Source: Microthrixaceae bacterium
Lineage (GTDB): Bacteria; Actinomycetota; Acidimicrobiia; Acidimicrobiales; Microtrichaceae
Assembly (NCBI GenBank): GCA_027493675.1
Contig: JAOSKI010000012.1
Location: 124,001-188,000, forward strand
Reading direction: 5' to 3'
Length of the DNA: 64,000 nt
In this document: positions 18,964 through 28,072 of the stretch, one piece after another
Numbering within the stretch: position 1 is the stretch's first letter
How the letters are laid out: every line of letters begins with the position of its first letter
Program-made: the position numbers and the translations under genes
Notes under the pieces: generated by a model
Databases searched by the model: none
The model's input: only the letters and a program-made list of their open reading frames with translations
What the model was told of the DNA's origin: nothing

Positions 18964-20599
18964 TCAGCCGGCGGCGAGACCCAGTTCGTCGAGCGCGTAG
19001 GCGGTGAGCCGCTTGTAGTCGACCTTGGCATTGGGCGCGCGGCCGATGGTGTCGATCGCGAGGACCCGTTTGGGCGCCTTGTAGTGCGCCAGGTGCTCCT
19101 TGACGTGTGCGATCAGCGCGGCTTCGTCGACGGTGGCTCCATCCCTGCCGGCGGGCTCCACCACGGCGGTGATGGCCTGTCCGAAGGTGTCGTCGGGTAC
19201 CCCCACGACCACGGCGTCGCGCACCGACTCGTGTAACTTCAGCACCTCCTCGACCTCTTCGGGGAACACCTTCTCGCCACCGGTGTTGATGCACACCGAA
19301 CCGCGCCCCAACAGGGTGATGGTGTTGTCGGCCTCCACCGTCGCGTAGTCGCCGGGCATCGAGTAGCGGATGCCGTCGTGGGTGATGAAGGTGGCCGCGG
19401 ACTTCTCGGGGTCCTTGTAGTAGCCGACCGGCACGTGGCCCGGCACCGCTACCCGTCCACGCACGCCGGATCCCGGCTGCACCGGGTTGCCGTCGTCGTC
19501 GAAGACCATGACGCCTGCGCCGAGGGGAGAAGTGCGCGGTGCGCTCCTGGTTGCCCGCCGAGGAGATCGACTGACCCATGCCGAGGGCCTCCGAGGAGGA
19601 GAACAGGTCGATCAGGAGCATCCCGGGATGATGCGCGAGCAGTGCCTTCTTGTAGCTCTCGCTCCACATGACACCCGAGGAGGTGACCAGCATCAGGCTC
19701 GAAAGGTCCCAGCGGCCCGGGTTGGCATCCAGGGTCTCCACGATCGGCCGGGCGAAGGTGTCACCCACGATGCTCAGCGCCGCCACCCGCTCGCGCTCGA
19801 TGGTCTCGAGCAGCTCGGGCACGTCGAAGCGGCGCGATTCCAGGCACACCACCGAGCCCGCCTGGCTCAGGAACAGGTTGGCCGTGAGCCATCCCGTGCC
19901 GTGCATGAGCGGGCAGGCCGGAAGCCCCGGCGAACCCGGACCGCCGAGCCCGGCGATGGCCGCCTCGGGGCCACCCACCTCGATCGGATCCTGGGCCAGC
20001 AGGGCGTTGCCGGCCGAGCAGACCGCGCCGATGATGTCGTCCTGGCGCCACATCACACCCTTGGGCATGCCGGTGGTGCCACCGGTGTAGATCATGAGGA
20101 TGTCGTCGCCGCTGCGTCCCCACGGCGCCGCCACAGGTCCCTCGGTGGGCGTCGCCGCATCCTCGTAGGGGGTCGCCCAAGATGGGCACTCGCCGCTGTC
20201 GTCGTCGACCCACAGCCACACGCGGACCTTGGGCAACTCGGCGCGGATCGCCTCGATGCGCTCGGCGAAGGCGCCGTGGAAGACGACCGCCACGGCATCC
20301 GCGTTGTCCCACAGGTACAGGAGCTCCTCGTCGAGGTAGCGGTAGTTGGTGTTGAGCGGCACCAGGCCGGCCTTGAACGCGGCGAAGGAACCCTCCATGT
20401 ACTCCGGGCAGTTGTAGAGGTACAGCGCCACCTTGTCCTGGTGCTGCACCCCGGCATCCAGCAGGAACCGGGCCAGCCCGTTGGCCCGCGCGTCGGTCTC
20501 GGCCCAGGTGAGCCTGCGCTCACCCTGGATCAGAGCGGGGGAGTCGCCGAAGCGCACCGCCACCTGCTCCCAAAGATCTGCGAAGTTCCAACCTGGCAT
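18964..20599 (-). CDS. AMP-binding acyl-CoA synthetase (FadD-like)
   Basis: Start MPGWNFADLWEQVAVRFGDS with an upstream AGGGGGGCCC. The adenylation P-loop is YTGGTTGMPKGVMWRQDD; a second core motif is in the region YSMPGDYATVEADNTITLLG, and the C-terminal lysine region is GRAPNAKVDYKRL. About 545 residues, normal length. One frameshift near 19520 separates the AMP-binding N-terminal part from the C-terminal part. It activates a carboxylic acid to the CoA thioester through an acyl-adenylate. Divergent from the acyl-CoA dehydrogenase at 20712 and upstream of the SDR gene. Confidence 0.9.
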
Positions 20600-20711
20600 C
20601 GGGCCCCCTGGATTCCGTCGGTTGCCACCCGAGCGTCGTCGGTCCGGGTGGGTACAGGCCCGCCAGTGTAGGGCGCGCCGGCGCAGGTGCCCGGCGGGTA
20701 GCTTGAGCCGC

Positions 20712-21868
20712 ATGGACTTCGAGCTCCCCCGCACGACGACCCGAGGCGGATCGCGGTACGCGAGTGGCTGGCGGACAATCCGCAGCCCACCAACGTGGCC
20801 CTCGCGGAGTCAGGGTATGTGGCTCCGCACTGGCCGCGCCCCTACGGCGTGGACGCCGATCCGATCCACCAGCTCGTCATCGACCAGGAGCTGCGTGCCG
20901 CCGGGGTGCGACGCCCCAGAACATGATCGGGATCGGCTGGGCCGGCCCGACGCTGCTCGCAGCCGGAACCGAGGCACAACAGAAGCGCTACCTACCCCGG
21001 TTGCTCTCGGGTGAGGACGTCTGGTGCCAGCTCTTCAGCGAACCCGACGCCGGCAGCGACCTGGCCGGCCTGGGCACGAGCGCGGTGCGTGACGGCGACG
21101 AGTGGATCGTCAACGGTCAGAAGATCTGGACATCCCTCGGCCACTTCTCGCGCTACGGGATCCTGATCGCGCGCACCGACCGTGACGTTCCCAAGCACAA
21201 GGGGATCACCTACTTCGTGTGCCCCATGGATTCCGAGGGCATCGAGATCCGCCCGATCGTGGAGATGACCGGTGGCCACACCTTCAACGAGGTGTTCTTC
21301 ACAGACGTGAGGATCCCCCACGACAACGTGGTGGGCGAGGTGAACGACGGTTGGCGCCTCGCCAAGGTGACCCTCACCAACGAGCGGGTGTCGCTCAGCG
21401 GTGGGGGAGCGCTGTGGGGCAACGGCCCCGAAGCCCGCGACCTGCTCGAAGCGGTGCGCTCCGCCGGCGGCGTCAGCGACCCGCTGACGCGGCAGCGCCT
21501 GGCGCAGATCCACATCGAGTCCGAGATCCTCAGGCTCATACGGCTCCGCACCGTCTCCGCGGCGGTGGGGGGTGGAACCGGGCCCCGAGGCATCGGTGCG
21601 CAAGGTCCTCGCCGACGAACACGGACAGAACCTGATGGCTCTCGCCAAGGACCTCGCCGGCGCGGGCGCCATGCTCACCGGTGTGGGACCGCTCGGCGGC
21701 GATCCTGGCATCTGGCACTTCGGCTACCTGTTCTCCCAGGCACTCACCATCGGCGGTGGCACCGGCGACGTGCAGCGCAACATCCTCGGTGAACGGGTGC
21801 TCGGGCTGCCCAACGAGCCCGACGTGGAAGCAGGCCTCAGCTGGGCCGAGTCGCGGCGCGGCGGGTAG
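20712..21868 (+). CDS. acyl-CoA dehydrogenase (FadE-like)
   Basis: Start MDFELP, continuing in shifted frames as RIAVREWLADNPQPTNVALA and QNMIGIGWAGPTLLAAGTEA. FAD/substrate signatures VWCQLFSEPDAGSDLAGLG and NGQKIWTSLGHFSRYGILIA are followed by the C-terminal IGGGTGDVQRNILGERVLGL. Frames change near 20740, 20910 and 21575. About 386 residues. Shares a 112-base divergent promoter region with the acyl-CoA synthetase, which suggests joint control. Dehydrogenates an acyl-CoA at the alpha-beta bond; chain specificity unknown. Confidence 0.87.
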
Positions 21869-21879
21869 CTTGGTCGCAT

Positions 21880-22077
21880 ATGGCTACTGAATCGCCTGTA
21901 GACACCTTCAAGGCGCGCCAGAAGGTTGTCGCCTCGGTGGACCTGCCGGGAGTGCCCGCAGGCACGCGCGGCAAGGTCATGATGCGTACCGGGTTCCGCT
22001 GGATCCGCTACCGGGTCCGCTTCGACAACGGCGTCGAGGTGCCCTGGTTGGACGAGCGCCACCTCTCAGCCTCATAG
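21880..22077 (+). CDS. small conserved-looking protein, SH3-like, 65 aa
   Basis: Intact 65-residue reading frame starting MATESPVDTFKARQKVVASV, 11 bases after the acyl-CoA dehydrogenase stop. The alternating basic/hydrophobic pattern (GTRGKVMMRTGFRWIRYRVR, FDNGVEVPWLDERHL) looks like a small all-beta SH3-type barrel. I do not know its function. Position between an acyl-CoA dehydrogenase and a luciferase-like enzyme suggests co-transcription. Confidence 0.65.
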   Translation: MATESPVDTFKARQKVVASVDLPGVPAGTRGKVMMRTGFRWIRYRVRFDNGVEVPWLDERHLSAS

Positions 22078-22117
22078 CACGACACGCCGGGAGGATCCGG
22101 CTCCGACCAGGGGATAC

Positions 22118-23167
22118 ATGAAGCTCAGCATGCAGATCGGCTACAGCGGTGGTTTCGCTCAATCGGTCGAGAAGGTCAAGGCACTCGAGTCCGCCGGAAT
22201 GGACATCGTGTACGTGGCCGAGGCCTACGGGTACGACGCCCCCACGCTCATGGGATACATGGCAGCGGAGACCGAGAGCATCCAGATCGCGTCGGGCATC
22301 CTGCCGATCTACACGCGCACGCCGTCGCTGCTCGCGATGACCGCCGCCGGCCTCGACGAGCTGTCGGGCGGTCGGGCGATCCTCGGACTCGGAACCTCGG
22401 GCCCACAGGTCATCGAGGGCTTCCACGGAGTGCCCTACACCGCGCCGGTCGGCCGCACTCGCGAGGTGATCGACATCTGTCGCAAGCTCTGGGCGCGTGA
22501 GGAACCGCTCGTGCACGATGGCCGCTACTACCAGCTGCCGCTGCCCGAGGACGAGGGGACCGGCCTGGGCAAGGCGCTCAAGATGATCACCCACCCGGTG
22601 CGACCCAGGATCCCGATCCACATCGCGTCGCTGGGGCCGAAGAACGTCCAGATGACAGCCGAGCTCGCGGATGGCTGGCTGCCGATCCTGTTCCACCCGC
22701 AGAAGGCCCGCGGCGTGTGGGGTGACGACCTGGACATCGGTTTGGCCAAGCGCACCCCGGACCTGGGCGAACTGGACGTGATCGCCGGCGGGCTTCTGTG
22801 CATCGGCAAGGAGGAAGACGTGGCACCGTTCCGTGGGCTCATGTCGGGCATAGTCGCCCTCTACGTCGGCGGCATGGGTGCCCGTGAGAAGAACTTCTAC
22901 AACCAGCTCTTCTGCCGCTATGGCTATGAGGCCGAGGCAAAGCAGATCCAGGACCTCTACCTCGATGGCAAGAAGGCCGAAGCCGCGCAGGCGGTGCCAC
23001 AGTCGTTCCTCGAGGAGACTTCCTTGTGTGGTGACGAGGGGTACCTCACCGAGCGCATCGCCCAGTACCGCGAGGCCGGAGTGACAGTGCTCAACATCGA
23101 GCCCATAGCGGGCGACCTCACCGGCATGCAGGAGACGGTGGCGAAGGTCAAGGAGATCGCGGGATAG
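22118..23167 (+). CDS. luciferase-like F420-dependent oxidoreductase, intact
   Basis: One of the few long genes here without a frameshift, 349 residues from MKLSMQIGYSGGFAQSVEKV. LLM features are YVAEAYGYDAPTLMGYMAAE, GTSGPQVIEGFHG (F420-binding loop), RPRIPIHIASLGPKNVQMTA and AELADGWLPILFHP. The style resembles the F420-dependent methylene-tetrahydromethanopterin-reductase-like group found beside acyl-CoA dehydrogenases in actinobacteria. Last gene of the 20712-23167 run. Substrate unknown. Confidence 0.88.
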   Translation: MKLSMQIGYSGGFAQSVEKVKALESAGMDIVYVAEAYGYDAPTLMGYMAAETESIQIASGILPIYTRTPSLLAMTAAGLDELSGGRAILGLGTSGPQVIEGFHGVPYTAPVGRTREVIDICRKLWAREEPLVHDGRYYQLPLPEDEGTGLGKALKMITHPVRPRIPIHIASLGPKNVQMTAELADGWLPILFHPQKARGVWGDDLDIGLAKRTPDLGELDVIAGGLLCIGKEEDVAPFRGLMSGIVALYVGGMGAREKNFYNQLFCRYGYEAEAKQIQDLYLDGKKAEAAQAVPQSFLEETSLCGDEGYLTERIAQYREAGVTVLNIEPIAGDLTGMQETVAKVKEIAG

Positions 23168-23202
23168 CGCCCGTAGCCGGGTTCCGGCGCTCCAGCGTGA
23201 CG

Positions 23203-23989
23203 CTACGGCGTGGGGGTTGCCCGATGGTGTCGAGGTGGGAGCCTCTGTGGTGGGTGCCGCCGTGGTCGGCGCGGCGGTGGTGGGTGCCGCCGTGGTCGGC
23301 GCGGCGGTGGTGGGTGCCGCCGTGGTCGGCGCGGCGGTGGTGGGCGCCGCGGCCTCAGCCGCCTTGGCCGCTGCGGCGGGCTGCTCAGGGGTCGGGAGAT
23401 CCTTCCCACCCAGGTAGGGCTCGAGGATCGGCATGACCTTGGATTCCGAGCAGTTCGCCGAACCCGTCGAGTAGTTGAACGACATCACGCCAACCCCGAT
23501 GCGGGACACCACGAGACCGCCGTAGGTGGCGTTGGCAGGCGCGTCGGTCGTGCCGAACGGAGCCGGCGTGCCCTCGACCACGCCCAAGGTGATGAAGTCA
23601 CCGTCGATGGGCTCCGCGTTGGTCGGATCCACGATCGTCACCAGGCCGATGTGCAGGGGAACGACCATCGGTGAGACCGTGGCATGGTGGACCGAAACGC
23701 CGTTGGCGCCAGAGGCGTTGAAGTACAGCTCCGAACCGAGTCCGTTGGCGTTGCTGCAGTAGGCGAAGTCGCCGCTGACGACCGAGCCGGTCGTCAGGGT
23801 CTCCCCCTTGGCACTGATGCCGGCGAGGGTGAAGTTGGCGTCGTCGGGTATCGGCGGTTCTTGAGCCGGAGCCGCCCCGGTGGGGGATGCGAAGGCGGCC
23901 AACAGAAGCGGGCCTGCGATCAGAGGTACGGCCATCCGGCGCATCCACCTGCTGATCGGTTGGGTTGTCCTGTGACGGGATTCCGTCAT
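23203..23989 (-). CDS. secreted protein with Ala-Pro-Thr repeat tail
   Basis: Start MTESRHRTTQPISRWMRRMA with GGGGGCAGAG upstream. A signal peptide is clear: basic RRM, hydrophobic AVPLIAGPLLLAAFASP, cleavage near GAAPA-QEP. The mature domain (about 150 residues) has two cysteines (FAYCSNANG and STGSANCSESKV) that may pair and a beta-rich look. The tail has at least six AAPTT units, then ends near a TAG at 23203 if one frameshift is allowed; in the given frame no stop occurs for another 1.2 kb, running antisense to the luciferase-like gene. Probably a cell-surface protein with an extended O-glycosylatable stalk. Confidence 0.7.
23247..23336. repeat. three exact 30-bp tandem repeats inside the secreted-protein gene
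   Basis: Units at 23247-23276, 23277-23306 and 23307-23336 are identical, and a partial fourth follows. Each 30-mer encodes two AAPTT units on the minus strand. Copy number may vary among strains. Confidence 0.85.
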
Positions 23990-24133
23990 CTCTGCCCCCA
24001 GTTCGGGCCCAGTTGGGCGATCCACAGCTCCTCACACGCTATCAGATGAACCACCCGTCGGATCAAGGCGCGTATCGAGGAGTGCAGAATTGCCCATCCT
24101 TGCTCGTGACCGCCGGACACATGGGCCTGTGCA

Positions 24134-25099
24134 TCACCGTCGCGCGAGCCCAACGAGGATGGATTCGGCGTCGCTCACGATGGATCGCACGATGTCGGCT
24201 GCCGGAACCACGGAGTCGATTCCCCCGATCGCCTGGCCGGCGGGCATGAACTCCTTGTCGGGGTCGACACCCTCGGTGCTCTCGTCGCCACCGAGGTGGT
24301 TGGCACCGTCACCCAGGGACCGCAGGATCTGGCCGGGGAACGGCTCAGGCCTCTCACCCGATCGCTCGAACGCGTCCGCGTAGGCGGTGTTGAGAACCCG
24401 ACATGTCTTGCCGGTGTATGCCCTCGTCACGACGGTGCTGGTCTCGTCGGAGTCGAGGATCCGGTCCTTGTAGCCCGTCACCGCACGCGCTTCCGGGCGT
24501 TGCGATGAAGCGCGTCCCGACCCAGACCCCCGCAGCCCCGAGAGCAAGGGCAGCGGCGAGGCCCCGTCCGTCGTAGATCCCTCCAGCCGCCACGACCGGC
24601 ACCTCGGAGCCGACCGCGTCCACTATCTGGGGTACCAACGGCATGGTGGCGACGCGCCCAGTGTGGCCACCCGCCTCGGTCCCCTGAGCGACGACGATGT
24701 CGCAGCCGGCCTCCACGGCGTCGGTGGCATGGCGGACCTTCCCGCACATGTTCACCACCAGCACGCTCTGCTCATGGCACTGGTCCACGACCTCGCGGGG
24801 AACACCCAGGCCTGCCACGAACACCGACGCCCCACCGTCGATGATGGCCTGCTCACCTTGGCAGGCATGTCCTGGGGTGCAGCGGTGAGCAGGTCGACGC
24901 CGAAGGGCTTCTCGGTCAACTCCCGGACCGCTGCGATCTCCGAAACCATCTGGTCGTCGCTCATGGTTGAAGCGCCGAGGCAGCCGAAGCCGCCCGCTTC
25001 GGACACCGCCGCAGTGAGCCGGTGGTAGGACACCCCGCCCATGCCGGCGAGCATGACCGGTGCTTCGATGCCGAGGATCTCCGTGAGTGCCGTCTTCAT
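24134..25099 (-). CDS. nitronate monooxygenase (2-nitropropane dioxygenase family)
   Basis: Start MKTALTEILGIEAPVMLAGM, then GGFGCLGASTMSDDQM, VLVVNMCGKVRHATDAVEAG, the FMN phosphate site AQGTEAGGHTG and VVAAGGIYDGRGLAAALALG ending in GVWVGTRF. The C-terminus (PAADIVRSIVSDAESILVG) ends at 24134. Frames change near 24870 and 24510. About 321 residues. FMN enzyme oxidising alkyl nitronates in the characterised members; homologues also act as enoyl reductases. Follows the flavoprotein gene at 25126 by 27 bases, so likely the same operon. Confidence 0.87.
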
Positions 25100-25125
25100 A
25101 GCCGGCACCCTATCGCCCCGGGCGG

Positions 25126-26403
25126 TCACCTCGGGTGTGTGGAGTAGCTGCCCGGTGGAGTCAGCATGTGGCGGCTCCACCGGCTAGGTGTGGTCAGCAC
25201 CGCTCGCGGGTAGTCCTCGAAGAGCCAACGCGCGAAGTTGCGACGCGTCCACGGAGTCAGCCCTGCCACCCTGACCGCGGCCGCGCCCCCTTGCGGTGAC
25301 GCAGCGCTCTCACCAGCAGCTCCGACATGCGGTGGTCGGCCACGAGGTGGCCACGAACGGCTGCCCCGTAGCGCGTCGCCGCGCTGTGGCCGCGCGGCCC
25401 GTCCGCTATGACCTCAGTGGCTGCCAGCACACCGCTCAGGAGCGCCTGGCCGATGCCCTCCCCGGTCATCACGTCGCAGGCTCCCACGGCGTCGCCGACG
25501 AACATCGTGCGCTTCGTGGCAGGGACCATCGTGTCGATCCGCGCCGGGATGGGCCATGCCCGGTGCACCCCCTTTCCCTCCGCTCCAGGCCCCAGGATCT
25601 CCCGTATGTGGCGGCGCTCCAGTAGGTCGGCCCACAGTGCCTTCATCTCGGTCACGGCAACCTTACCTCCGCGCTGGATTCCGGAACCCGACGTTCGCCT
25701 TGTTGCCGGGCAACGGGAACGACCAAAGTAGCCCGGAAGCAGATCGGCCTCGAAGAGGATCACCAGCTCGTCCGCAGCCGCACCGGTGACCCCGGTGAAG
25801 TACTGACGGAAGGCGTGCCACTCACCCAGGTAGCCGCTCTCGGCAATGCCCAGGTGCTTGCGCATGGGCGACCACATCCCGTCGGCCGCCACCACCCAGC
25901 GCGCTCGCATCCTCTCGGCCCCGTCTGTGCCGCCGGTGCTGGACGTGCCGACCGGCCCGTCGGCACGTCCAGCCGTTCCGGCGCCGCCCAACTCCACCTC
26001 GACGTGGTCGTCTCCCTCGACCGCTGCGGTCACTGCCGTGCCCTCGATGATCTCGGCTCCCGCCTTGCTGGCGCGCCCCAGCAGCGCAGCGTCGAGGTCG
26101 TAGCGGGGCACCACGGCTGCGTGGTGCCCCTCGTGGCGGGGCAGTGGAAGATGGATCGTGTACCCAAGGGGCGAGCGAACCCGGCAGTCGTCGACCCACC
26201 TCCAGTTGTCGACGGTCGCCGGATCGAGCCCGAGATCCTCGAGGATCCGCAGGGCGAGCGCCGTCAGGCCGTCGCCGCAGATCTTGTCGCGGGAAGGTGG
26301 CCTTGTCGACCAGTACGACGTCCAGGCCTGCGTCGGCGAGCGTGGTGGCGGCCGCCGTGCCCGCAGGTCCCGCGCCCACGACGATCACGTCACGGGTGCT
26401 CAT
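25126..26403 (-). CDS. FAD-dependent geranylgeranyl-reductase-like oxidoreductase
   Basis: The dinucleotide-binding start is MSTRDVIVVGAGPAGTAAAT. Next come DAALLGRASKAGAEIIEG, RWVVAADGMWSPMRKHLGI and the FAD-binding MFVGDAVGACDVMTGEGIGQ. The true C-terminus lies in another frame after RALRHRKGA and reads AVRVAGLTPWTRRNFARWLF, ending at a TGA at 25126. Frames change near 26280, 25730, 25670 and 25275. About 425 residues. Family members reduce isoprenoid double bonds of menaquinone tails or prenyl lipids, or hydroxylate aromatics. Sits between a WS/DGAT and a nitronate monooxygenase gene on one strand. Confidence 0.82.
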
Positions 26404-26463
26404 TGGCGCGACCCTAGGGCGACCACCTGCGCAGGACCATTCGAGGCGGCGGCAACACAGCCA

Positions 26464-27959
26464 TCAGGGGTTCACCGCCATCACGTCCTGGTAGGCCTCG
26501 CGGATGCAGTCCATGAACAGCGCGGGGTCCTTCACCGCAGCCGGATCCACGTTGACCCCGATGTCGAGGCGGTCCTCGTAGCTGAGCAGGGTGATGTTCG
26601 CTCCAGCGCCTGCCATCGGCCCGAAGGGCACGATGGAGCGGATCCTGTGCCCGAGCGCGTAGAGGGGTATCGGGGACCCCGGGACGTTCGATGCCTGGAA
26701 GTCGAGCCCCTTCATCATGGATCCGAAGATCTGCGTGGTGACCGTGGCAGGCAGTCGGTTCAGCACCGACGACAGCGGTTCCACCAGTGCATAGGCCGGT
26801 TCGTGGACGACCTCGTCGAGACGCTGGTGGGTCTCGCACAGAAGGGTGAGCACGTCGTCGGTGGCGGCTCCGACGACGAAGCGGGCCGGGACGAAGGCGT
26901 TTCCGGCCGTCGTGGGCCCGTTCTCATGACGGATGTTGATCGGCATGCTGATGCGCAACGCCTCGATGTCGGTGCCCAGGTGTGCATGGTATCGACGGAA
27001 GGCCAACAGGATCCCGGTCACGAACGCGTCGTTGAGCTTGCCGCCCGCAACGTGACCGGCGGCCTTCATGGGGTGCCAGGGGAAGGCTCAGCACGTCGAA
27101 GTGGCACGAGAGCGACCGCCCGTGCAGTTCGGGTCCCAAAGGACTCGTGGCCGGCGCCAGCAGTCGACCCACTGACTCCGTCATCCGGGTTGCCGATTCG
27201 ATCGAGCTCAGCGGATCGCGCAGGACTCCACGGGTGGATTCTCCGGCCTCCCGCAGCATCCGGGTCGCCATCGCCCCTGGGCCCGTGCCTGGTGACCGAG
27301 TGCATCGATGAAGCGCTGCACCTGGTTGAGGACGTTGACCTCCGGCGCGGTGGGTTGGTCCCTGGCCGGCGGATCCGGTTCCAGGTCGAACAGCTCCAGC
27401 ATGAGCCGCACGCCACCGACGCCGTCTGTCACCGAGTGGTGGATCTTGATTATCAGGGCCGTGGCGTCACCGGCCAGGTCGGTCACGCAGGTCATCTCCC
27501 AGACCGGGCGTGCGCGGTCGAAGCCCTGCATGGCGATCGGCTCGGCCAGGCGGTAGACGTCCTGCATGGTTCCTTCGCCCGGTGCCCGCACGAAGCGCAG
27601 GTGGTAGTCGAGCTCGAAGTTGGGGTCGACCTCCCAGCGTGGGGGAGCGAGGGAGAGGGGTTGCCTCGCACGCGCTCGCGCAATCGCGGCACAGCACGGG
27701 TCATGCGGTCCACCAGGGCCCGCAACTCGTCGTGGTCGAGCCTGCCTGACACCTCCACGATCGTGGTGATCGTGGAACGCAACATGGGATCCTTCTCGAT
27801 GCTCCACATGAGGGCGTCGCTGTCGCTCATGCGGGCCGCGTAGTCGATGTGGTCGGCCTTGGTGGGACTAGCGCCGTTCGTTGCCCGATCGGTGGAATCG
27901 GGTCGGTCTGCAGGGGTCGTCCCCTCGGGTCCGGTCATCTCGTCTGCGTCGTTGGTCAT
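26464..27959 (-). CDS. WS/DGAT acyltransferase, second paralogue
   Basis: Start MTNDADEMTGPEGTTPADRP with GGGACGAG upstream, then a hydrophilic lead and MSDSDALMWSIEKDPML, the typical family N-terminus. Active site HHSVTDGVGG; C-terminal part has GKLNDAFVTGILLAF, SMPINIRHENGPTTAGNAFV and MAGAGANITLLSYEDRLDIG. Frames change near 27650, 27290 and 27070. About 498 residues. Makes triacylglycerol or wax ester from acyl-CoA. Heads a minus-strand run with the flavoprotein and nitronate monooxygenase genes (60-base and 27-base gaps). Confidence 0.88.
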
Positions 27960-28072
27960 CTCGTCCCGATCCGGCCGTTGGTGCATCGGCCCTGTCGACC
28001 GCGGAGGCTTGCCGCGGGCTGTGCCATTGTTGCAGCACCGACGGTGGTGCGCGCCGTGTTCGCGCGGCAGGA

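Noticed and set aside
17920-19236. A 438-codon plus-strand frame opposite the SDR and acyl-CoA synthetase
   Set aside because: Antisense to an intact SDR with all catalytic residues; composition is that of a shadow frame.
23247-23336. Tandem repeats considered as a CRISPR array
   Set aside because: Units are contiguous 30-mers without spacers, lie in a coding tail and have no cas genes nearby.
21977-24025. A 682-codon minus-strand frame running from the secreted protein through the luciferase-like gene
   Set aside because: The part below about 23200 is antisense to an intact, conserved plus-strand gene; the stop of the secreted protein was lost by an indel near the repeats.
26158-27843. A 561-codon plus-strand frame opposite the flavoprotein and WS/DGAT genes
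   Set aside because: It shows no recognisable domain and mirrors the minus-strand genes; long antisense frames are expected at this GC content.
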